Assembly: GCA_964200185.2 (NCBI GenBank) | Contig: CAXNAD020000104.1 | Location: 1-29,668 of the forward strand | DNA length: 29,668 nt | Direction of reading: 5' to 3' | Source: Choristocarpus tenellus KU-1152 | Taxonomy: Eukaryota; Phaeophyceae | Shown here: positions 21,401-29,668 of the stretch, piece by piece | Layout of the letters: every line of letters begins with the position of its first letter | Position numbering within the stretch: position 1 is the first letter of the stretch | Translations under genes and position numbers: made by a program | The notes under the pieces: generated by a model | What the model saw: the letters and a program-made list of their open reading frames with translations, nothing else | What the model was told of the DNA's origin: nothing | The model's database searches: none

Positions 21401-24400
21401 CATCAACCTCCACAGTCCTTGGTCTACCTTGTATCCGGTTTGAAGACCATCAGATGCAGATTGCAGTTCAATAGTCTCCAGCAATTATAGGATACACAAA
21501 AAAATCAAGATATACTGTAGACAGATCTACCAGCACGTGCAACCAAATAACACAAAGTACTGTTCTTCTCAATCAGCATGAACCTTGGGGGGAGAAGGCA
21601 TCAACACCCTATGGCAGGGTTGCCTTGCCTCTTTTCTTGCACAAAGTTGCTTGGCTACCTCCCTGAGATCTTCTACCTCACGTACAAACTGCAACTTCCA
21701 GTCCTTGTCCCCTTCTTCATGGCGTCCTTCTGTGAGGGAAGTCGGCACTCTTGGGGTGGACATCACACTCCCTGCAATCTCTATCGTCAATATTTGAATT
21801 GAGTGGTAGGTTAGGGATGAGTGATGGCAGAGTAATTAGGGAGAGGGTGGATGGAAAGACAGGGTCCAGAGTCCCTGGGCAGAAAATATTAAGCACCACG
21901 GGAAGAGGGGAAGAACAGGAAGGCATCTCATAGTAAGAATATATGAACAGGAAAGGAATCGTTGGTAATGTACTGAGTCATCTTGTTTCAGGCATTTGTT
22001 GGAATTGCAATTAGTGCTGAACTTTGCTTGTACAGGGTAGTAGATACACCAATCACCTTGACATGCACACAAAATACCAGCAAAGCAAACATAATCACAT
22101 ACGCACAAAACACATCCTTGACATGGCGTACTTTCAACGCCATTAATCCTGATGAACCTTGTCACCCCCTAGCACACACACCACAAACCTATGCACCCAA
22201 CATAGAATACCCCCTGATGCTGTTGCATTTTACCATCAAGACAAACAAAGGTCACCCTATTCCATCTCCACCCTTGCTCACACCATTTCCCTTCTGCTGG
22301 TAAAGGAGCCAACCAGGGAGGATGAGGAACGACACGCCCCCGAAGCAATAGAAAACTGATTCCCATCCCTGCGCGTGGATAAGGACAGGGGATACTGCAA
22401 ACGCCACCAGCGCTCCAGCATAACTGGCAGCAGTCACAATTCCCACCTGTCTCACCAAAGGCCCCATTGCCACACATATAAAATTGAACACAAGCAAATG
22501 AGCAGCCAGAAGCAAACATGCCGAGGTTAGGTTCTACCACTCACAGCACATACAAACCAAGCTTGGTTCCTTCCTGGGGGGGCTTCACCTATGAAGTGTT
22601 TTTCATACTACTGGGTATGTGACCACTCTTGGTTTTGTTGTAGATATCTCAAGGAGTTCAACATTCATCACTGAGTTTGCCCAAGATGAACACTCAACTC
22701 AACCTACCTCATCTGACTCCAGGAGGTGAGAGCTGGCAGCATCATTGCAGATAGTTGTGCTTGGCAAGGGCAGCATAACGTAACATTTCAATGTTAGTAT
22801 TGCTTACACCTTCTCATTCCCAAGGGTTGCGAATGTGTCTCAGTAGCAAGATAACCAGTGTGTGCAAACCTGTCTACTCTGATACATTTGTATCAGTCAC
22901 AAACTCTAACTCTGCGTAGAGTTGTCTATTTCACATTACATAGGTTCAATAGCAGCTCTAAGATACTGACACAAGAATTCAATATGATTACAGCTTTCTC
23001 ATGGCTGTTAAGAAGTACTTGCACATCATTGTATGGCATATTATCTCCTGCCGTTGGTAATTTCCTCTCACAATGGTAGACTGGCTCTCTCTTGGAACAT
23101 CCGTGGCAATCATGGCATGCACTGAAGGAAAGGCAAATCCCTCACCCAGACCTAGTCCCACCCTGCCATATCAGGGTATGCATGGGTGTGACACCATGTT
23201 GAACTAACAAAGCAGTATAATTGGAGGAGAAAGTAACTAGGTTTATCTTGAAATGAATTAGTCACGGAGGGTGACTGAGTGCAAACATTGGGAGCACAGA
23301 CTGGTGAGAGTATGTGTCGTGCTAGTGTGCAGGCGGTGATACACAGCACTAAAGTATCGACCAGTGTACAGAGTTCCCTACACAGTCACACACAATACAC
23401 CACCAGAAAGTAAGTCAGTTGTCAGTTTGCTCTAGAAGATTGGAATCACTTCTGTAATGTGCCACGCTAAGCAGAGGGTACACTTTGCAAGCAAAGGCTA
23501 ATGTATTTGAGGTAGGATGGGGTAGGTCAAGGGAACGTGGGGGGAGATAGCATGATTGTTATGGTATCCCAAGTCAATCTGTTTTCAGGAAATAACCTCT
23601 AGGAGAAGCTAGATACGACTCCTCTCCCAAATTCGTAGCTTAGTCTGTCCTCAGGCAGCCTTCAACATCACACCCTGCAAAGACCATCACACCTTAGATG
23701 AATGTGTATGCAAGCTACTGGTCTCTCTTATCGTTCAGCACAACGGCCCTTCACAACAATAGCAACTACCTTGGGGTTACTTCTTGCCTGACTGCAATCA
23801 GAGGTGCAGGGCCTGCAGAGGCGGCAAGGGGTGTGACAAGAGTAAAGGCACTCCATGCAAAGAGACTAGCCATCAAAGTCATCCGCCCCCCGTATTGGTC
23901 CGCCAGCCATCCACCGATAAGCTGGGGTCCCGACAGAGGTGGAATACATCAAAACATTACCCCCGATTCATCCATCCAGATCAGGTGTAGGTCAAGTGGC
24001 AACCACAAAAATGACAAAAGAAGCAGGGAGAAAGTGCAGCAGGTGGGTCATGCCGCATTGTCAGCACACGTGTACTTTCAATCTCTATAGTTGCAGAACC
24101 TTGAGTTGAAAGTTCCCCCATGGAATTTTGCCCAGAAGAGTTTCAACGATCCATCTCTCTCAAGGTGCATAAAATATTGAGCGCAAGACTGCCTTGTTGT
24201 GTGGTAAGAACGCAACTGCTTCTGCGGTGTCCTGCGCTCATCAGACTGTGGATATCCCACCGTGAAATGCTGCATACAAGCTCAGAAATCTACCCGCCAT
24301 ACCTGAGTGAGTGCATATCCCAAGAAGAATGCCGAGAGTACCTCGCCCTCAAACCCCTTCCCCCAACCGTAGGCCTCTCCCATTGGAACGATAGCCGACG

Positions 24401-24764
24401 CCATATTCCCACGGTCAGCGTAGCTCACTAAAATGCTGGCACTTGCGAGAAGCGTAAACATCTTTCTACGGTTCGATTCTCCATCCATATCCTTAATTCC
24501 CCCCTTATTTTCACACGTTATTTCTCCACTAGTTCCACTGTCTGCCTGGCCCCCTTCAAGAGAAGAAATAAGGCTCTCTGCGTTCCGGAGACTTTTCTTG
24601 AACCTCCAACCCCTGGAGATTGGACGACATCTTTCACGTCTCAGGTCGAAGAGCCTGGTCCCAGCCAGGTACAGGGCGGCATGGTTCCTCCCTGTCGCAC
24701 AAGGGTAGATGGGGTCTTGTGGTAGGCATTGGTAGCACATGAGGAGGTGTGTATTGGATGTCAT
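18419..24764 (-). CDS. SLC17/PHT4-type anion transporter (MFS), 10 exons
   Basis: Ten exons (24303-24764, 23788-23921, 23072-23162, 22284-22446, 21584-21771, 20779-20928, 20271-20428, 19569-19639, 19007-19079, 18419-18548) join without a frame break into 539 codons plus TAG. The match to the anion:cation symporter group of the major facilitator superfamily (plant PHT4, animal SLC17) runs along the whole length: YADRGNMASAIVPM in helix 1 (about 115-128), GGWLADQYGGR (157-167), GLGLGEGFAFPS (201-212), VWAILSAQF (347-355), MYGLLSWLPSYL in helix 7, VNHLDIAPKSAGVVFGAGNTA in two parts around 469-489, and WEAVFGLF near the end. Family members move phosphate, ascorbate or other organic anions with Na+ or H+; the substrate here is not predictable. 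About 95 residues precede helix 1, including a basic stretch (LRRERCRPISRGWRFKK) that could be an organelle transit peptide. The usual W-P-x-E-R-S loop motif reads DVPRESQS. The start is the first ATG after an in-frame stop. Confidence 0.93.
23163..23787 (-). other. GC-AG intron 2 of the transporter gene
   Basis: The donor reads AG|GCAAGA (exon ends at 23788) and the acceptor TATGGCAG (exon starts at 23162). It interrupts the Arg codon of AVR-VGLGLGEG in phase 2. The only nearby GT (GTAACC, five bases on) would shift the frame against the next exon. The other eight introns of this gene are GT-AG. Confidence 0.8.
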
Positions 24765-25231
24765 AGTATAGCCTACCAATAATCACAACGTCAGAAATCG
24801 AGATAAGACCAAAGTCACGTTGTACAATGTGTTAGCCTTCCCATGATCGGGCAAGGTCTCTCTCCTTTTACCTGAAGTATTGTCGACCACTTTGCCGCCA
24901 GGTGTTCTTGGATAGTTCCTCTCCAACCATGTTCCAGTATGTTTGTCAGTTATCCGTGCCTGTTTGGTGCCACATCCATACAGGAATTGCGCAAGTTTTG
25001 TATGCGAGGAGTGGACTTGGTGCCGAACCTTAATGTTGTCCTAGAAACAGGAAGGTGGTTGGTAGAGTATTTGGACTAGACATGTAAGACTAAAAATGAT
25101 CCTATTTAAACAAGTCCACAAAATTTCACCTGGAAGGCAGAAGTACAACGAAGGAGCACAGAGTGATAGATAAATACGCACAGGGTAAGAAGATGGCATC
25201 CTGAGCGGTTGGACCCTTTCATTGGTATTGG

Positions 25232-25263
<32 letters not shown>

Positions 25264-25490
25264 GAGGAAGATGTAAATAGTGGAACTATAAAACACAACA
25301 AAAACATATATATATGAAATGAGGATTGAGGTGAACATATACTTCATATAATCTGGTCGGCCACCCTACCCTCCTTAGGTTCCTAGCCTCGCCTGGGTGA
25401 CATCCGTCTTCCTTCCTTCTACCTGCTGCCACTCACCCCACGCCCTCAAGTTGCAACACAACCTACACCTCACAGACTTAACACTCGGCA
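24765..25490. other. Upstream region of the transporter; GTT microsatellite
   Basis: An in-frame TGA lies just upstream of the ATG, so the 5' untranslated region and promoter should be here. TATTTAAA at about 25103-25110 is TATA-like but unproven. A (GTT)n run occupies 25231-25264. A minus-strand frame at 25041-25307 is a product of that run. Confidence 0.5.
25231..25264 (+). repeat. (GTT)n microsatellite
   Basis: Eleven uninterrupted GTT units followed by a single G. Confidence 0.97.
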
Positions 25491-25893
25491 CATGCCATTA
25501 ACCCTAAAACCACCGCACCCTACAGCCACCACGACCCTCTCTGCAGCTAATCCCACAAAACCTACCCGCCACCCTACCAACCACCACCGCCATTTCACCT
25601 GGGCCACCCCAACACCCTACCACCCTACCCCACAGAAAAATCCTATTGTAGTCACTGTCAACAACCGTCACCCCTCCTGCCCTAAATGCAATACCAACAT
25701 TGTCCATATTTTTTTCCTTCATGTATATCCACCAATCAGACCCTTCGCTGGCCAACATTTCCTTCTTCTAGGTGGCTGTCAAGTCATACCTCCTACCCAC
25801 CCCTCCCTCCCCTCAAACACCCGAAGTCAGCAAACACAGGGACAATTCAAGAGGGTGAGGAATGTGTACCCCAAGAAGGCGAGAGGGAGATCA

Positions 25894-26082
25894 GCTAGGA
25901 CAACAGGTGTGGAATTAACAAGCACAGGGTTTCAGGGTGGCAAAAGGGGCTAGGGACAGGGTGCATAGAGCCCCCCTCCGACAGGTGGAAGCCCAGGCCA
26001 CCTATCCACTACCCAGTGGAGTATTCACACCCCAACATCATAGCGGTTCTTGATGAAATCCCTATTATGGATCCTGTGGAGG
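25894..26082 (+). CDS. Possible exon fragment with strong donor
   Basis: The frame opens after a TAG and reads NKHRVSGWQKGLGTGC, SDRWKPRPPIHYPVEYSH and NIIAVLDEIPIMDPVE, then meets a perfect donor-like GAG|GTAAGT at 26082/26083. A second reading keeps going for about 23 codons to a stop in repeat family D. The overlapping ATG frame 25492-25953 is Pro/Thr/His-rich and probably reflects the pyrimidine-rich strand. Given the repeats around it, this may be part of a mobile element. No family was recognised. Confidence 0.35.
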
Positions 26083-26089
26083 TAAGTTT

Positions 26090-26344
26090 TTGGAGCGTGC
26101 CTGTAACAAAAACAATGAAAAGCCAATTCAAATGTCGAAAAAATCCCTAAAAAGTGACAGTTGTCATAAATGTGAAAAACATGAAACTATTTACTATTTT
26201 ACTACCAACTATGCTGTACCACTATCTTCCTGTCTGTGCCTCCAACCTAGCTATTCTTGCACCCCAGGGTGAGGAGCTAGGGAAGCATCCCAAGAATCCA
26301 ATAAACCCCTCCATGCCCATCTCCCTGGTGTCTCCAGCTTAAAA
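26090..26344 (+). repeat. Dispersed repeat family D, copy 2
   Basis: Shares AAAATCCCTAAA, CTATTTACTATTTTACTACCA and the block GAGCTAGGGAAGCATCCCAAG with the copies at 877-1147 and 28295-28475. The last block (26271-26336) is the part best conserved with copy 1. Confidence 0.6.
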
Positions 26345-26427
26345 CGTACGACACGTCTAGACAGGGCCACCTGTGTTGTACCAGAGACTATTTGTTGTAG
26401 GTGAGATTTGACCGCCCCTTTCCTGTT

Positions 26428-26891
26428 TTAGCCTCCAGTTCCTCTCCCCCCTACCACATGTGTAGCAAACTCATTCAGGAAACTTTCTGCTTGCTTGCCG
26501 AGGTGCCCAAACCTTTCCACTGCAAAGTTGTTGAAATAATAACTACAAGGATCAAAAGACCCTTTGTAGTGGGTGCGCTTTTGTAGCTCAGCTGCAGCAG
26601 CAGGTACACCATTATTTGTGGTGAATGAGTGTAGCAGATGAAATGTTGCCTGCACTTCAGCAATGGTAACGTCCAGGAGGAGGCCTTTGTCTCTGTAGGG
26701 AGCTGAACTGGCGTCCACGAGTGCACCAGCATGGAAGACCAGATCCATGCGGACATTCCTGTCTACAGTGAATGGGCTGCCGTCCTCCATAGTGCAAGGG
26801 ATGCTCATTCCTTTGCATAGTTGCCCCAGACGCTTGACCATTGGCGTGTGTTGGCAAAGTCCTAGTTTTTGTAGCTGCTTAAAGAGGTACA
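26428..26891 (-). pseudogene. Retroelement remnant: conserved C-terminal region of RT-bearing ORF
   Basis: The 154-codon frame has no ATG and is preceded directly by an in-frame TAG, so it is a remnant. It carries the pattern found after the reverse transcriptase in many non-LTR-like elements of protists and animals: NVRMDLVFHAGAL, KGLLLDVTIAEVQA, THYKGSFDPCSYYF and FAVERFGHLGKQAESFLNE. Catalytic RT motifs are not in this fragment. A related copy covering the part just before this region lies at 28555-29668 on the other strand. Confidence 0.65.
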
Positions 26892-27793
26892 CCTACAACA
26901 CTGCTCGCAGTCTCCTGCATTAACACTCCTACAAATCCTGCACCATCTGACTACCGAGATCAATTAACATATATTTTACTGCTGACCTTTCATGCGTTCA
27001 TTGTCCTCATAATGTCTTGTACGTATGTGACCCTGACCAACAGGCCAAAATATGAAAAACCATACAGTAGGATACGAATTTTTGTTCTAAAATAGTAAGG
27101 GTGTAACAAAAGGTGAGCAATGAGTATATAGAGTGCGTCATGATGTCGCTGAGTTTCGTACTCCCTGTCCCATAAGTCTGGGCCGTTAAGTTGTAGCTCT
27201 TCGGGATGACCTTCAAGTACAAAACGAACTTTAGCGTTGGAATCCTTAGAATATCTTACATTAAAAAACTAAAATTTCTAGGTAGCTCCAATTCACAGAT
27301 TAACAAACATCAGCTCAGCAGAACAGGGGTACTCTCAATGAATCAATTAGCACAAGACAATGTATGTTCTTCGATATCAGTAAGAGTGTTTAAGTAGGGT
27401 CTCTAGGTCAGAAGAACTGAGCTGTTTGGAGCCGTTTTTAGGATCTCTTATCATCATATATCGTTGGGGCTTCTTTAACAGCCAAATTTATCCCAGTCAA
27501 TTTTGGGTCAAGCCCATCCTCAATGAAAAGCTCCATCCTCAATTTTTGAAATCGGCTGTTCTTTGGTTTACAGACATCATTGATTGGAATATATCTGAGA
27601 ACCTTTGCGACCTTTCCGTCTGGGAACCATTGCCACTTTCCCGAGTTAACAGATTTTATTCTGCAACTTTTTAGTAAATCGGACTTCCCCCTTTTGGGGT
27701 TCCCCACGCGCGTACACTGCTCGCGCCGGTTAAAGCGCGGGAAGAAATACTCGCGCTATTTGCCTGTAACATTTTTTCCCCTGACACACCTGG
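26892..27793. other. No gene firmly recognised; CpG-dense patch
   Basis: A minus-strand frame at 27438-27707 (SGKWQWFPDGKVAKVLRY, ELFIEDGLDPKLTG) is protein-like but begins at GTG and has no recognised family; it may be another relic. Positions 27703-27757 contain ten CpG in about 56 bases, including GCGCGGGAA, which resembles an E2F site. Confidence 0.4.
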
Positions 27794-28316
27794 AAAATGT
27801 TAGAGGGCATAATAATAGAATAGGATGGGGTATACTTCCTACTTACGCCTCTTCACTCTAGTGAATTTCTCTATGTTGTGGATGTAAACAAAGCTGCAAA
27901 GAACTTTTGAGGAGGAATGGAACGTCATTTTTTCATACATTTTTTACAAAGCATTTTTGTCTGTTATTATACTGTTCGTGCTGTGTGCCATATTATAACG
28001 TTATACCGATTAAGGTTTTCTTGTCAGGATTTTAGATTCCAGTGGAGAATTTTCCAAATAATCGAGGTGGGGAATTTTATACAAGAAACCAATCCTGCAA
28101 GTTACACATCCGTGCATCCAGAGATGTGCATCACTTGGGGGATTTTATGATGATTCCCCTCTCATAAGATTCTCATCACTCCACAATTTTTCTGGAAGTC
28201 TTTGCAGTCTTGCACTTGTCCAACCTTAACCTCGTCCTCTTCTTGGTTACGGTTCGTCTCGGTCCGTCTTGTCCTGTGATTCTCTTTGTCACCCTTATTA
28301 TGCCCTCTAACATTTT
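27794..28316. mobile_element. Possible element with perfect 22-bp terminal inverted repeats
   Basis: AAAATGTTAGAGGGCATAATAA at 27794-27815 is the exact reverse complement of 28295-28316. The 479 bases between have no convincing gene. The right arm is also the start of repeat family D copy 3, and the same motif with two changes starts copy 1 at about 877. No clear target duplication was seen, so the exact ends are uncertain. Confidence 0.55.
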
Positions 28317-28475
28317 ACAGTCGTCCCAGGGGAAACACTAATGAAAACTATTCACATATCTCAAAAATCCCTAAAGAAGTAACAAAGTAAAAAATGTGAA
28401 TCTATTTCCTATTTTACTACCATCTATGTTGCACTACTGCCTTCCTCTCCCAAACCTATTCTTGAACGCTATTAT
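28295..28475 (+). repeat. Dispersed repeat family D, copy 3
   Basis: TTATTATGCCCTCTAACATTTT, then CAGGGGAAAC, AATGAAAACTATTCACATA, AAAATCCCTAAAGAAGT and CTATTTCCTATTTTACTACCA follow the order of copies 1 and 2. It stops before the GAGCTAGGG block. Confidence 0.6.
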
Positions 28476-28554
28476 TGTCAACTGTAACAAGAATCCTTCC
28501 TTATTTTTATAAAACCTACATCAAAGAATGTAAGAACTGGGCCATCAACCCATG

Positions 28555-29668
28555 CCCTCGGAACTGGAGCTTCTCTCTACAGCGGAAATCAACCTAGGCT
28601 CCGAACCCCAATGGGTTTGTCATTCTAGGGGCTCCGGGGGGAACAGATGATTTTATTCAAGCACATATATATGGTGGAGGTGATTGAGAGTTCTGGGACA
28701 CGAGCTTTGGCCACACACCTCAGCGAGATGGAGGACAAGCAGGTGGCCTGGGTCCTCAACTCCTGGTCTCTCTCATCCCGGCTAGGCTATCTAGTGAGGG
28801 TCACTCCCCCCCTCCTGGCATGCTCCAGCATGTAGCAAGCGGATAACACCTCATTATGGACACTAGAGAGGATAATGGAGGTAGCTGACTCGACAGAGGC
28901 AACGGATTTCTTCGAGGGAGGGTGTAACAATGGGTCTCTTCGCCTAGAGACTCATGAACAAGTATACAGGCACAAATGCCCTCAAGCGCGGGGGGTCTGG
29001 TCCTCTCCTCTATGAAACACCACCAACACGCGGCTTTTGTAGGATCACTGGTGGCTACTCTCCCCACCCTCCTAGCAAGGCAGCAAGGGCCTTATGGCGA
29101 GTGGCTCAAAATATCTGGGGGGGGTGGCGGCTGTCCATTTGGGGTCAATTTTTCATGTCACGATTTTTGGGTGATTTGGTTTCATATGTTGGATGGATAA
29201 TGAAAGTGTACTTTTCCTGGTTTAGTCCAAATGGACATTCTGGTGTAGACCCCTCCCCCCACCAGATACTTTGGGTCCGAGTCCTTCTGCTGTTTGCATG
29301 AGCCCCACAGTACAGGCTTTAGGATTGTCCATCCACATCCTCCGTTCTACAGGTATCTCTTCAGAAGACCTTGCCGAAATCATTGGCCAAGACTGGGTAA
29401 CCTGGGGGGGAACAACATCCCCTGTACCTGCCCCAGAGATACATATTCTACCTGCCCCATGACACCAGGATTACAAGGAGGGCTCGACACGAGATCACAC
29501 GCCTCCTCAACAAGATCCGTTTTGACTCCCTCAGGACACAACTGGCCCGCCTTCCAAATGAGGTACACCAAGGGAGGGAAAGCTCCCCATTGGCGCTAGC
29601 ACTCCACTAGAGCCAGTGTGGACAAGGGGCAAACGCGTGGGCCTCAACTCAACCTCTGGATTCAGCAT
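28555..29668 (+). pseudogene. Frameshifted reverse-transcriptase ORF relic, cut by window end
   Basis: Three frames carry one collinear retroelement sequence: ELLSTAEINLGSEPQW (28555 on), GFVILGAPGGTDDFIQ (28613 on), MEDKQVAWVLNSWSLS and LGYLVRVTPPLL (to a TAG at 28833), GGLVLSSMKHHQHAAFVGSL (about 28991 on), SIHILRSTGISSEDLAEI (about 29318 on) and TRLLNKIRFDSLRTQLARLP (to about 29566). GFVxLGAPxG, the GGLxLxS...HxxAAF block and the final LLxxxR...SLxxQ region are typical of the segment after the catalytic domain of RT ORFs. At least four frame changes and several stops show it is dead. A MITE interrupts it at 29103-29277. The catalytic motif would lie upstream and was not found. Confidence 0.7.
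29103..29277 (+). mobile_element. MITE, GGCTC/GGGTC family, copy 2, with 5-bp target duplication
   Basis: Termini GGCTCAAAATATCTGG and CCAGATACTTTGGGTC are inverted repeats and are nearly identical to copy 1 at 8660-8835. The element is flanked by CGAGT at 29098-29102 and 29278-29282, the expected footprint of DNA-transposon insertion. It sits inside the retroelement relic, so it inserted after that element did. Confidence 0.85.

Noticed and set aside
22583-22755. Minus-strand stretches reading MMLPALTSWSQM and KPPQEGTKL, looking like transporter exons
   Set aside because: They resemble family motifs, but their phases cannot be joined. The exon at 23072-23162 already supplies this part of the protein in phase, so they lie inside intron 3.
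24469-24478. GGTTCGATTC, a perfect tRNA B-box-like sequence
   Set aside because: The flanking bases do not form a T-stem and no acceptor stem pairs. It lies within exon 1 of the transporter.
25492-25953. 153-codon plus-strand ORF rich in Pro, Thr and His
   Set aside because: Its composition simply reflects a pyrimidine-rich strand. There is no motif, and a different frame carries the better coding signal at its 3' end.

Overview
This is a eukaryotic nuclear fragment. The best-supported gene is cut by nine spliceosomal introns of about 350-650 bases. Coding exons are sparse, and much of the rest is decayed mobile elements, short inverted-repeat elements and microsatellites. Base composition is moderate, the standard genetic code fits, and nothing bacterial (operons, Shine-Dalgarno starts, CRISPR) is visible. 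The lineage cannot be fixed. A plant/algal-type anion transporter of the SLC17/PHT4 group with a long basic N-terminal extension would suit an alga or another protist with a plastid history, but this is inference.

Region by region. 1-1.15 kb holds dispersed and foldback repeats and a 10-N assembly gap. 2.05-2.77 kb and 11.57-12.30 kb are two nearly identical copies of a 0.72 kb segment in direct orientation. 3.7-8.1 kb holds protein-like fragments, mostly minus strand, broken by frameshifts and stops: probably one or more decayed genes of unknown family. 8.66-8.84 kb is a short terminal-inverted-repeat element (MITE) with a second full copy at 29.10-29.28 kb. 9-11.5 kb has microsatellites and one weak ORF. 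13.6-17.6 kb holds exon chains of an unidentified minus-strand gene or genes. 18.42-24.76 kb is the complete 10-exon, 539-codon minus-strand transporter gene. 25.5-29.67 kb is repeat-rich: reverse-transcriptase C-terminal relics on both strands (26.43-26.89 minus, 28.55-29.67 plus), a perfect 22-bp inverted-repeat pair at 27.79/28.30 kb, and a CpG-dense patch near 27.7 kb.

The transporter is the only gene whose family, boundaries and splice phases all agree. Its neighbour at 13.6-17.6 kb lies on the same strand downstream of it, about 0.85 kb beyond its stop codon. The rest reads as a graveyard of mobile or invasive DNA with nested insertions: a MITE flanked by a 5-bp direct repeat sits inside the reverse-transcriptase relic. 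The least explained items are the decayed genes at 3.7-7.7 kb, the unidentified exon chains at 13.6-17.6 kb, and the duplicated segment whose 3' boundary falls exactly on a possible splice acceptor.
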